Positions 1 to 6,271 of a DNA stretch of 10,981 nucleotides are shown piece after piece. A program made the translations under genes and the position numbers. Origin of the DNA: Baffinella frigidus (taxonomy: Eukaryota; Cryptophyceae; Cryptomonadales; Baffinellaceae); contig MU646463.1 of assembly GCA_026770585.1 (NCBI GenBank), forward strand, positions 182,445 to 193,425. The letters run 5' to 3'. The notes under the pieces are model-generated. The model did not search any database, was not told the DNA's origin, and saw nothing but the letters and a program-made list of their open reading frames with translations. Within the stretch, counting starts at the first letter, position 1. Every line of letters begins with the position of its first letter.

Positions 1-93
1 CCTAAACCCTAAACCCTAAACCCTAAACCCTAAACCCTAAACCCTAAACCCTAAACCCTAAACCCTAAACCCTAAACCCTAAACCCTAAACCC
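1..93. repeat. Terminal telomere, (CCCTAAA)n
   Basis: About 13 uninterrupted CCCTAAA heptamers run from base 1 and end in a C run. The C-rich strand read 5'->3' at the left edge is the orientation expected for a left chromosome end (TTTAGGG-type telomere). No degenerate unit is seen here, unlike the internal arrays, which supports a true chromosome end. Confidence 0.95.
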
Positions 94-319
94 CCGTGCT
101 CCCGAAATAGGGCGAGCACAAGGATTGACTCAAGAACACGATGAAGAGCCTCTTCGCAGGGAAGGGCATTCCCAAAAAGGTACCCCACGTCCCACCAACC
201 CTCACAGAAAGCCCAGAACTAATCCCGCCGAGTATTCATAATGAAAACGATTTTGGTGTATCTCAAGGTAAGGCTGGATTGTATGTGAGGGCAGAATACA
301 GAATACAGAATGCAAAGTT

Positions 320-339
320 GCCGTAAAACGTTTTACGGC
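320..339. repeat. 20-bp perfect palindrome
   Basis: GCCGTAAAACGTTTTACGGC is identical to its reverse complement. It lies in the AT-rich segment. A second inverted pair, GAAACGTTGCG at 372-382 and CGCAACGTTTC at 434-444, lies just after it, and the same 14-mer CGCAACGTTTCATT recurs near 3129. Confidence 0.7.
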
Positions 340-718
340 CACTTTGAGCTCGAATTGTGTGATACATAATGAAACGTTGCGTTTTTAATTGCATTATGTT
401 TTGCCTCAAGATTTTTTAATGAAAATCCCAACTCGCAACGTTTCGACATGATTCCCGTCTCAAAACTGTTTTATGGCTGAAGCGTTGTGGTTTGCATGCA
501 AATCTGCTCGGATTCGAAATACATGAAAGTCAATAAATGACTTTGCATTACGTATTTCGCGAATTAAAAAGACACATAGAATCCGCCCTAAGACAGTCGT
601 ATATCTAGACTTAATTGAGAGCCTTGAGATACACCAAAACAGGATCGGAGATCCCCGAAATCGTATTCATTATGAATACTCGTCCGGATGAGATCACTTG
701 TTTCGTTCTATTTTTCTG

Positions 719-744
719 GTACAAGGACGCCGGCGTCCTTGTAC
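719..744. repeat. 26-bp perfect palindrome
   Basis: The 26 bases are a perfect inverted repeat with half-site GTACAAGGACGCC and no loop. It lies just outside the right inverted arm of the AT-rich segment. The function is unknown; it could be the remnant of a foldback tip. Confidence 0.7.
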
Positions 745-853
745 TGATACACGGACCAAACCGATTGAGGATTTGGGCCTGCTGAAGAGCCTCTTTACAG
801 GGAAGGGCATTCCCCGAACAGGTACGCCAGGTCGCGCGGCCGTCTTCTAAACC

Positions 854-982
854 CTAGCTCTGCCTCAGTGCCCCAGTTAATCTGGGCTCCTCATTAATTA
901 CATTTAGGTGAGGACTCTGTACAAACGCTCCAGTACAAAGAGCATCCAACTGTATTTAGTCCCAGATTAACTGAGGCAGAGC
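854..982. mobile_element. Foldback element, CTAGCTCTGCCTC family, copy 1
   Basis: The left arm at 857-886 (GCTCTGCCTCAG, an 8-base insert, TTAATCTGGG) pairs with the right arm at 961-982 (CCCAGATTAACTGAGGCAGAGC). The loop is about 75 bases and has no coding signal. The ends match two further elements at 1796-1916 and 1922-2065, so this is a dispersed non-autonomous foldback (MITE-like) family. No clear target duplication is seen for this copy. Confidence 0.7.
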
Positions 983-1357
983 AAGAAGGGGGAGGGGTTG
1001 ACGCTAGCGTGTGTGCCGGTGACAGGTGGGGGGGGTGTTGGGGACAAGGGGGGGGGGGGTAGATTAAAACGAGGCAGACCTTGACGCCCAACGACCGTTT
1101 TCTCGACCGTGCAGGTTTTGCACCGGGAACGGACCTAAACCGGACCGGGTAGCTACTGGAAAGCCCCAGGGGAAGTTTCAAAAAGTTCGCGACACTCTGG
1201 TGTCGCATACTTTTGAGCCATTTTCTCCTCAAAAGGCAATTATCACCCCAAGGACGTGACCAAAATTCGTCAAAAGGTAACCTACAAGTAATTTTAGTGT
1301 CGTGTCCAAGAATTTTGAGACTTCCTCTGTGGCTTTGCAGTAGCGGGTTAGCACCCA
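983..1357. other. No recognisable gene; G-run rich spacer
   Basis: The first part has long G runs (about 1026-1060), followed by AGATTAAAACGAGGCAG, which resembles the right end of the CTAGCTCTGCCTC foldbacks and may be an eroded copy. The rest is unique sequence. Overlapping ORFs on both strands (894-1232, 1213-1497, 1229-1477) have no domain signal and overlap each other, so I treat them as chance. Confidence 0.5.
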
Positions 1358-1495
1358 GCGCTGCCTCGCGCGGGTTGACCGACTATGCTCAATTGCCGTT
1401 CTGGGTGCGCGGTACAAACCCGTCAACTTTGGAGCGGAAAAGAGCCCGGGCTCACCAAACCAAATTGGTGAGCCCAAGAAGACTGTACCCGCGCT
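1358..1495. mobile_element. Related repeat unit, diverged paralogue of 1927-2045
   Basis: From CTGCCTCGCGCGGGTT through GAGCCCGGG this stretch matches 1927-2043 with scattered substitutions. It carries an internal hairpin, GGGCTCACCAA paired with TTGGTGAGCCC, at about 1448-1475. Its outer ends (ACCCAGCGCTGCC and CGCGCTAGGGT) are poorer versions of the foldback termini. It is probably an older copy of the same family. Confidence 0.55.
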
Positions 1496-1795
1496 AGGGT
1501 TCGTACGGGGAAAACCTCTGAACAGTCAATAGACGTACTCTCAGGTGAGGGGGGGCGTAGTGAGGGGGGGCGTAAACCCCGAGACCCCTAGATTCCTAAA
1601 CCCCCTAACTGCTAAACCGTAAGCCCCTACAACCCTAAATCCTCAAACCAGTTCAAACCCTCAACACCCCTAAACCCTCAAACTGTGTGGTCCAACACTG
1701 CACGCCGTCCACCCTCCGTCCGAAGCCACGTCTTGATATAATCGTTTGGTCAACCCCCGGTTTGCCAAGATTTGTACAAGAGGGGTGCCAGAAAT
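1496..1795. repeat. Degenerate telomere-like (CCCTAAA-related) spacer
   Basis: Bases 1575-1685 contain repeated CCTAAACCCCCTAA, CCCTACAACCCTAAATCC and CCCTAAACCCTCAAAC motifs, a decayed short telomeric array in the same orientation as the chromosome end. The remainder is unique and no gene is seen. Confidence 0.5.
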
Positions 1796-1916
1796 CTAGC
1801 TCTGCCTCCGTTTTATTCTGGCTTGTCCTTAAAAAGATTTAAGAGCAGAAATCCAGTGCAAAAGGGCGAATAGAAAGCCTTTAGGACGAGCCAGAATAAA
1901 ACTCAGACAGAGCTAG
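1796..1916. mobile_element. Foldback element, CTAGCTCTGCCTC family, copy 2
   Basis: Long arms, 1796-1832 and 1881-1916, share CTAGCTCTG and TTTTATTCTGGCT with few mismatches. The 5-bp direct repeat GAAAT flanks it at 1791-1795 and 1917-1921, consistent with a target-site duplication. There is no coding content, so it is a non-autonomous element. Confidence 0.75.
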
Positions 1917-1921
1917 GAAAT

Positions 1922-2065
1922 CTAGCTCTGCCTCGCGCGGGTTAACCGACTATTCTCAAGTTGACGTTCTGGGTCTGCGGTACAACTCTGTCAACTTTAG
2001 AGCGGGAAAGAGCCCGGGATCACCAAATAATTGGTGCGCCCATAAATAGACTGAGACAGAGATAG
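1922..2065. mobile_element. Foldback element, CTAGCTCTGCCTC family, copy 3
   Basis: It abuts copy 2, sharing the GAAAT flank. The left end CTAGCTCTGCCTC pairs with the right end GACTGAGACAGAGATAG, and AAAAT follows at 2066-2070, a 4/5 match to the left flank. The interior (1927-2043) is homologous to 1358-1475 and includes a short stem around GGGATCACCAA and TTGGTGCGCCC. Confidence 0.65.
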
Positions 2066-2104
2066 AAAATCGCGAATCCCACCCTTGGTACAAATCAGGC
2101 GCGC

Positions 2105-2470
2105 CCCCCCTCCATAAACGGCGCCCCGCCCCCCATCAAAGGCGTTTTTTCCCTCCGTAAACGGCGCTTTCCCTCCCATAAACGGCGTTTGTTTTCAAAA
2201 TTCCTAAACCCCCTAACTGAACGCCGTTTCAAAGCTCCACCGGGATAGCTGCATGGCGTTTACGTAAACGGCGTTTTTTTCTCCACCAACTCTCTTTCCC
2301 TTCCATAAACTCCTTTTTCTCTCTCCATACACAGCGCCCCCCCCTCCAGAAACGGCGGCGTTGTTTTTGGTACTCCTCGGTTTGTATCCATAACCGGTGC
2401 CCCCCCCCTCTCCATAGACAGCGCTCCCCTCTTCATCAATTACGCCCCCCCTTCCATAAATGGCGCCCCC
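2105..2470. repeat. Degenerate C-rich repeat around CCATAAACGGCG
   Basis: About 12 variants of a C/T run followed by CCATAAACGGCG occur (for example near 2112, 2155, 2177, 2303, 2326, 2346, 2388, 2412 and 2454), spaced irregularly at 15-80 bases. The 14-bp palindrome CGTTTACGTAAACG lies at 2257-2270. This looks like a decayed minisatellite. The minus-strand ORF at 1997-2179 is a by-product of it. Confidence 0.65.
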
Positions 2471-2513
2471 CCCTCATGAACGCCCCCCCCCCCCCTCCCC
2501 CGTTTGCTCGGAC

Positions 2514-2569
2514 GTAGCCTCTGTGGGGGTGCGTGCATGGCGGCCGTGTTTGTATTATAAACGTCTCTC
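2514..2569. repeat. Dispersed repeat with GTGCATGGCGGCCG core, copy 1
   Basis: GTAGCCTCTGTGGGGGTGC, then CATGGCGGCCGTG and AACGTCTCT, recur in diverged form at 8755-8815 and 9664-9715. All three are in the same orientation. The nature of the repeat is unknown. Confidence 0.5.
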
Positions 2570-2609
2570 TCAGACAGCCTAAACCCTAAACCCTAAATTT
2601 ATCTGAGAG
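2567..2609. repeat. Small hairpin enclosing interstitial telomeric repeats
   Basis: CTCTCAGACA and TATCTGAGAG form a 9/10 stem whose loop is nearly pure CCTAAACCCTAAACCCTAAA (2579-2597). Confidence 0.5.
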
Positions 2610-2640
2610 GGGCCTTTAAACGTGTTTTGGAGACGTGGAT

Positions 2641-2682
2641 TTGTACCAGAGGCGCCCAATTTCCAGCGACCCCTGATACAGA
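2641..2682. repeat. Short palindromic repeat, copy 1
   Basis: TTGTACCAGAGGCGCC and AGCGACCCCTGATACAGA are imperfectly inverted around TTTCC. The same architecture recurs at 3271-3323 and 4314-4356. Confidence 0.5.
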
Positions 2683-2710
2683 CCGAGGAGTACTCAAGGT
2701 ATTCGTAAAG

Positions 2711-2728
2711 GTCTCTCGCTCTCTCTCG

Positions 2729-2789
<61 letters not shown>

Positions 2790-2790
2790 G

Positions 2791-2828
<38 letters not shown>
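2711..2828. repeat. (CT)n microsatellite with CTCG interruptions
   Basis: About 118 bases of almost pure CT dinucleotide carry a few CTCG interruptions. The Arg/Glu and Ser/Leu-alternating ORFs on both strands are artefacts of this tract. Confidence 0.9.
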
Positions 2829-2831
<3 letters not shown>

Positions 2832-2898
2832 GAGTCCTGCCAAGGCAGAGCGAGGAGACCGCCTGTGTTGAGATTGAACCAAGGTCCCACGCCAGGTC

Positions 2899-3030
2899 CT
2901 TGCGGACCTTCAGGATTTATCAAATCCTTTAGGACCTTTAGGATTTGATGATTATTAATTCCTTTAGGACCTTTAGGATTGGATAATTATTGATCCTTTC
3001 AGAATCTTTAGGATCTGATAATTATTAATT
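2899..3030. repeat. 35-bp tandem repeat, about 3.8 copies
   Basis: Units start at 2926, 2961 and 2995 with CCTTTAGGACCTTTAGGAT followed by an AT-rich tail (GATAATTATTAATT). A diverged partial unit lies at 2899-2925. The tract is AT-rich in a GC-richer setting. Confidence 0.8.
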
Positions 3031-3270
3031 CCCAACATCTCGAGTCACAGGTAGACTGCAGACCTCGCGAAAGGGCAGCTCTTATGTAGAAACGACTACT
3101 GGCGTGACCCTAGTGAAAATTTCACTACGCAACGTTTCATTTCGTGGTACTAAATGAGTGTGCGTGACCCGGTGAGACGCAGCTCCTCGCCATTTCCACG
3201 TCTGGGCTTTTACCCAGAATTAAAAATCCCGGCACAGAATTAAAACCAAAACTTGTATCTGATTTTTTTA
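3031..3270. other. Unique spacer without recognisable gene
   Basis: It contains the 14-mer CGCAACGTTTCATT shared (inverted) with 369-382, and a short CAGAATTAAAA direct repeat near 3214 and 3234. The small ORFs at 3137-3358 and 3253-3459 show no domain signal. Confidence 0.4.
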
Positions 3271-3323
3271 CTTGTGGCCTGGCGTGGTCGCCCCCCCCCG
3301 ATTTCCGGCGACCCCTGGTACAA
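3271..3323. repeat. Short palindromic repeat, copy 2
   Basis: CTTGTGGCCTGGCGTGGTCGCC is imperfectly inverted against GGCGACCCCTGGTACAA, with a C run and TTTCC in the loop. It is related to 2641-2682 and 4314-4356. Confidence 0.5.
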
Positions 3324-3366
3324 CCACACAGCGGGCCACGAAGAGATTTTTGGCCCAATAATGCCC

Positions 3367-3406
3367 GACTTTCCGTTACCTTATCCGTGGGGACCCCCCT
3401 ATGTCC
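3367..3406 (+). repeat. Dispersed repeat, inverted partner at 8422-8460
   Basis: TTTCCGTTACCTTATCCGT followed by ACCCCCCTATGTCC matches the reverse complement of 8422-8460 with few differences. The two copies are about 5 kb apart in opposite orientation, which could drive inversion of the intervening segment. Confidence 0.65.
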
Positions 3407-3461
3407 CTACGGTATTGCCTACCGTAGGGCCTATGAATTTTTCACTTATGGGTTATTAACG

Positions 3462-3721
3462 ATATCCCTTCGAAGTCCGCTGTGTGGTAGGGCGGCCTAC
3501 ACTCATCTGGAAACAGGTTCAATTTTAAACACTTTTTTTGCTATCTTCTGGGTGGGTTTCGTGCTATTGCGTAGTGGCGATGCGGTCAAATTTGACCGCA
3601 CAGAGATCGTAGGCAGGACCTGCCTGAGTAGGCGAGAGTAAGCTCATACACCCTACCGTAGGGTCCTACCGTAGTGTCTTACGGTAGGGTGTATGAGCCT
3701 ACTCGCCACTTAAGGGATAGC
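3462..3721. mobile_element. Family B foldback element (TATCCCTTAAGTGGCG ends), complex copy
   Basis: The right end CGCCACTTAAGGGATAG (about 3704-3720) is canonical for the family. Two left-end candidates exist: TATCCCTTCGAAGTCCGC at 3463 and the more degenerate CTATTGCGTAGTGGCGA at 3564. Inside are a 20-bp perfect palindrome at 3581-3600 (TGCGGTCAAA half-site) and an 18-bp perfect inverted repeat, 3643-3660 with 3680-3697. The motif GGTCAAA..GACC followed by GGCAGG is shared with the copy at 10414-10518. No transposase is encoded. Confidence 0.65.
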
Positions 3722-3827
3722 TATTTTGTGTGGACCGAAGAGTAACAAAGATCGAGGAGTGCTAAAGACTTCTCCTGGTTCTGGTTCTGTGAAAGCCTCC
3801 GACCTCACGCAGTAACATCTAGCCAAG

Positions 3828-3914
3828 CCCTAAACCCTAAACCCTAAACCCTAAACCCTAAACCCTAACCCTAAACCCTAAACCCTAAACCCTAAACCCC
3901 AAACCCTAAACCCC
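3828..3914. repeat. Interstitial telomeric array, CCCTAAA orientation
   Basis: About 11 heptamers with only minor variants (CCCTAACCC, CCCCAAA) run in the same orientation as the terminal telomere. The array lies between two family B elements. Confidence 0.9.
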
Positions 3915-3961
3915 CAACCCCCCTTCTAGGAGAAGCCTCCGACAGTGGCGGTGTTCCGCGG

Positions 3962-4065
3962 TATCCCTTAAGTGGCGAGTAGGCTCATACGCCCTACAGT
4001 AGGGCCCTAGGACCTGCCTAGGGCGAGTTAGGGCGAATATTCGCCCGTCCGCCACTTAAGGGATA
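3962..4065. mobile_element. Family B foldback element, cleanest copy
   Basis: A perfect 16-bp terminal repeat, TATCCCTTAAGTGGCG (3962-3977) and CGCCACTTAAGGGATA (4050-4065), bounds 104 bp. If the outer TA is the target duplication, the TIR begins TCCCTTAAGTGGCG. That is consistent with a Tc1/mariner-type TA target, which is an inference from ends alone. The interior holds GCCCTACAGTAGGGC, a motif shared with family A. Confidence 0.8.
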
Positions 4066-4313
4066 GCACATGCTGTACTATTACTAGTATGATCCAATTG
4101 TGAGGTAATGTTCGTTGCCCAGAAGCAATTACTCAATACTTTACGGAGATGATCGTGGTACCCTGCACCCTAACCCCTTCAGTGAACCCTAAACCCTACA
4201 CCCCTTCCAGGAGAAGCCTCCGACAGTGGCGGTGCTCCACGTGCGTACTCTCGTCGAGGAATAGCCCCACGCTTTCCAATCGTTGAGCATTTCAATCGTG
4301 TGAGTCTCGCGGG
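4066..4313. other. Spacer with a remnant telomeric patch
   Basis: AACCCTAAACCCTACACCCC at about 4185-4204 is a short telomere-like patch. It is followed by GGAGAAGCCTCCGACAGTGGCGGTG, which also occurs immediately after the array at 3828-3914 (near 3930). This suggests a duplicated telomere-plus-flank unit. No gene is seen. Confidence 0.5.
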
Positions 4314-4356
4314 TTTGCACCAGGGGTCGCCGGTTTCCGGCAACCTCTGGCACAAA
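4314..4356. repeat. Short palindromic repeat, copy 3
   Basis: TTTGCACCAGGGGTCGCCGG is imperfectly inverted with CCGGCAACCTCTGGCACAAA around a short loop. This is the best-paired of the three copies in the window. Confidence 0.6.
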
Positions 4357-4523
4357 TCGGGGGCGTCCTACACGTGACGGCGACACGCGAAACCGCACAC
4401 GCGGCGCGTGCCGCTTGAGTTTGGACCCTCCCCCAGGAAACGCACTGGATTCTCAAGTGTGGACCTTTTAATAAATTAAGGACCGCAACCGACCGCTGTG
4501 AACAGGGCCTGCTCGGGAGGGAA

Positions 4524-4643
4524 TACAGGGGTGCCTCGCTCATAAGAACCCGCCCCCCCTGAGGACCACCGTAAGGCCCTAGACATGGACCTACTGTAGA
4601 GTCCTAGGAGGGGGCGGTTTCTTATGAACGAGGTACCCCTGTA
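4524..4643. mobile_element. Family A foldback MITE, copy 1
   Basis: TACAGGGGTGCCTCGCTCATAAGAA pairs with the right end TTCTTATGAACGAGGTACCCCTGTA. The 120-bp element can fold over most of its length, with an internal CCTACTGTAG. The outer TA on both sides fits a TA target-site duplication, with TIRs starting CAGGGG. It is non-coding and non-autonomous. Confidence 0.8.
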
Positions 4644-4691
4644 GGGTGTTTGTAGCTGTGTTTACTCACTCGGGGTTGCATGTCCCGACCG

Positions 4692-4799
4692 TGTCGGTTG
4701 CGCGACTGATGCCTTCTGGACCAACAGCCAGGCTCGGCCATTTTGGTACTACTAAAGGCCTGGCTGTTGGTCCCGAAAGCATCCGTCGCACAACCGATG
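4692..4799. mobile_element. Foldback element, separate family
   Basis: The arm at about 4695-4733 pairs with 4758-4796 with four mismatches in 39. The innermost 15 bp (GACCAACAGCCAGGC) are perfect and the loop is 24 bases. The ends are not shared with family A or B, and only one copy is in the window. Confidence 0.65.
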
Positions 4800-4870
4800 C
4801 TCCCGATAAAGAGTCCTGAGGGAGAATCCTATGCACCCCTCCCCCGTGCTGTCCAGCCAGCGAGCCTGGC

Positions 4871-4996
4871 TACAGGGGTACCTCGCTCATAAGAAAGCGC
4901 CCCCCCCCCCTAGGACCGTCATAGGGCCGTAGGCATAGGCCTACTGTAGGGTCCTAGGAGGAGGGCTTTCTTATGAGCGAGCGACGTACCCCTGTA
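4871..4996. mobile_element. Family A foldback MITE, copy 2
   Basis: It has canonical ends, TACAGGGGTACCTCGCTCAT and GTACCCCTGTA. The right arm has a 4-base insertion (GCGAGCGACGTACCCC instead of GCGAGGTACCCC). The interior is a long imperfect palindrome with CCTAGG motifs. It lies 71 bases downstream of the foldback at 4692-4799. Confidence 0.8.
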
Positions 4997-5029
4997 GCTT
5001 ATCCGAACGCTCTGGGGACACAGTCCCGT

Positions 5030-5069
5030 TCTCGCTCTTTCTCTCTCTCGCGCTCTCTCTCTCGCTCTC

Positions 5070-5102
<33 letters not shown>

Positions 5103-5158
5103 GTCGCTCTCTCTCACTCGCTCTCTCTCTCTCTCGCTCTCTCTCTCTCTTTCTCTCG

Positions 5159-5180
<22 letters not shown>
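5030..5180. repeat. (CT)n microsatellite with CTCG interruptions
   Basis: About 150 bases of CT repeats with scattered G, A and T interruptions are followed by CGCGCGCG. It lies immediately downstream of the WD40 relic (read on the minus strand). The ORFs through it, including 120- and 130-codon ones, are low-complexity artefacts. Confidence 0.9.
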
Positions 5181-5189
<9 letters not shown>

Positions 5190-5502
5190 TCTCCCCCCCA
5201 TGTAGCGCGCTTCCCCGCGTTCCAGAGGAGAATGGATCTTTCTCAGACCCCCCCCTGGAATCAACCCTCCTAGATCAACCCCGGGTACCTGACGGCCCCA
5301 GCCATCACACGATCCTGGTCCAGGATCATCCAAACCACCCCCACTTCAAGCTCAAGCACCTGTGACCCCGCCCCGAGGCGCGGGTGGTGCCCCATCGCAA
5401 ACGCCACGGCGTCCAGCACCCAGTCGCGCCCCCACGCGAGGGAGAGCAGAGCTCGCCCTACCTCGATTTTTTGGAGGAGCGCTCCGGTAGCAGCGTCCCA
5501 CA

Positions 5503-5563
5503 GAGAGAGAGAGAGAGAGAGATTGATAATTTATTGCCAAACAACCAGCGTCAGCGTCCCACA
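5503..5563 (-). other. 61-bp insertion with 12-bp direct duplication in WD40 exon 3
   Basis: On the plus strand CAGCGTCCCACA occurs at 5491-5502 and again at 5552-5563, separated by 49 bases containing an (AG)n run. Deleting one copy plus the 49 bases restores NVWDAATGALLQKIE in frame with the C-terminal tail. No AG exists on the minus strand in this stretch, so it cannot leave as a GT-AG intron at that position. The minus strand also carries AATAAA (5530-5535), the general form of a polyadenylation signal. Confidence 0.7.
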
Positions 5564-5564
5564 C

Positions 5565-5635
5565 CTTGCAGGGGAGGTGGAGGGTTTGAGGGTCGGAGGG
5601 GTGGAGCGAGGCAGGGTTGAGGGTTGGAGGGAAAC
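5565..5635 (-). other. Intron 2 of the WD40 relic (71 nt, GT-AG)
   Basis: On the minus strand the donor follows AAC (AAC/GTTTCCC) and the acceptor is CCTGCAAG/GTGTGG. Removal joins SSN to VWDA, recreating the WD motif. The intron is pyrimidine-rich and consists largely of AACCCTC-like heptamers, resembling degenerate telomeric repeats. Confidence 0.75.
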
Positions 5636-5909
5636 GTTGGAGGAGGCGTCGGTGCTCCCCGAGACGAGCCTGCCTCCGCAGGACGAGAACGCGGCGGAGC
5701 AGACGCGAGCCTTGTGGCGAACCATCTTGAACCGCACCGACGCGTGGGCGCCGGCAACGGACGAGGACAGACCAAAGTTTCCGCCGGTTCCCTTCGTTGC
5801 GATTCGCCGTCCGTCGGGGGAAAACACCGCAAAAGAGCTCCCCCTGATGCTTCTCTTCTTCTCTCCGTTATCGACGTCCCAAATGTGAATCAAGTCGTCG
5901 TAGTAGTTA

Positions 5910-5959
5910 CTAAAACGTCCTCACCAGCTGGTTACTACGACGACTTGATTCACATGTAC
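5910..5959 (-). other. Intron 1 of the WD40 relic (50 nt, GT-AG), an inverted copy of its exon
   Basis: On the minus strand the donor is AGCGG/GTACAT and the acceptor GTTTTAG/TAAC. Removal gives VLTSGNYYDDLIHIWD in frame, a normal WD40 strand. Plus-strand 5912-5927 inside the intron is the perfect reverse complement of upstream exon 5963-5978 (16 bp), and 5933-5955 is the perfect reverse complement of downstream exon 5883-5905 (23 bp). Together 39 of 50 intron bases are an inverted copy of flanking exon. If unspliced, the frame ends at TGA (5950-5952). Confidence 0.8.
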
Positions 5960-6271
5960 CCGCTGGTGAGGACGTTTTTGTCCCGCGGTGAAAAGTGCAC
6001 CCAGGTCACTTCCGCCTGGTGAGCTTGCAGTATCGTGCGGAGCCATGCCCCCGTCATCGCGTTCCATACGTAAATGCCCCCACCGATGTTCCCGCTCACC
6101 AGCGCCCCATCTGCAGCGAAGGACAACGACATTGTTTCTTTGGGATTTCCCTGCATCTGCCGTTCCGCCTCCCCTGTCGCAGCGTCTCACACGATCACCG
6201 CGCGGTCACTTCCGGTTGCTCCGCACGGTGAGAAAGCCACCGTATCCAATCCCGTCTTGTGCACTACTAAC

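Larger units (their letters stand above)
142..833. repeat. AT-rich insertion-like segment flanked by ~50-bp direct repeats
   Basis: A direct repeat at about 142-192 and 783-833 (shared start TGAAGAGCCTCTT, then CAGGGAAGGGCATTCCC and GGTAC) brackets a segment that is clearly AT-richer than the rest of the window. Just inside lie inverted arms at 229-268 and 622-682. These share CGAGTATTCATAATGAA and GGTGTATCTCAAGG, and the right arm carries about 20 extra bases. The nesting of direct repeats outside inverted repeats looks like a mobile element or a duplicated foldback. No protein of a transposase or reverse transcriptase type is visible inside. The 61-codon ORF at 141-326 runs over the repeat and looks incidental. 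Confidence 0.5.
5270..6271 (-). pseudogene. WD40-repeat protein gene, 5'-truncated and broken, two introns
   Basis: WD40 repeats form beta-propellers that scaffold protein interactions; the partner here is unknown. Reading the minus strand, five blades are visible: VAFSPCG..VIV, then LVSGN..IYVWNAMTG, VLTSG/NYYDDLIHIWDVDNG, FAVFSPDGRRIAT, and LVSGSTDASSN/VWDA. The tail reads ALLSLAWGRDWV and AFAMGHHPRLGAGS, with a stop at 5270-5272. Exons are 6271-5960, 5909-5636 and 5564-5270; both GT-AG removals keep the WD40 frame. Damage: the 5' side passes directly into telomeric repeats at 6272 with no start; TGA stands at 6187-6189 where the WD tryptophan is expected; and a 61-bp insertion in exon 3 shifts the frame. 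The retained introns argue against a retrocopy. The call of WD40 relic is secure. A functional gene would need stop readthrough and extra splicing, which I consider unlikely. Confidence 0.85.

Noticed and set aside
142-833. LTR retrotransposon
   Set aside because: The direct repeats are only about 50 bp, and there is no primer-binding site, polypurine tract or gag/pol-like reading frame.
2579-2923. Arg/Glu-alternating and Ser/Leu-alternating ORFs of 60-114 codons
   Set aside because: They are direct translations of the (CT)n tract, open on both strands for compositional reasons.
4971-5365. 120- and 130-codon ORFs on opposite strands
   Set aside because: Most of the length is the second (CT)n tract. 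The remainder has no domain, and the two ORFs mirror each other.
5270-6271. Intact functional WD40 gene
   Set aside because: There is no start codon, a stop stands at the WD tryptophan, and a 61-bp frame-shifting insertion is present. Two ordinary introns alone do not rescue the frame.
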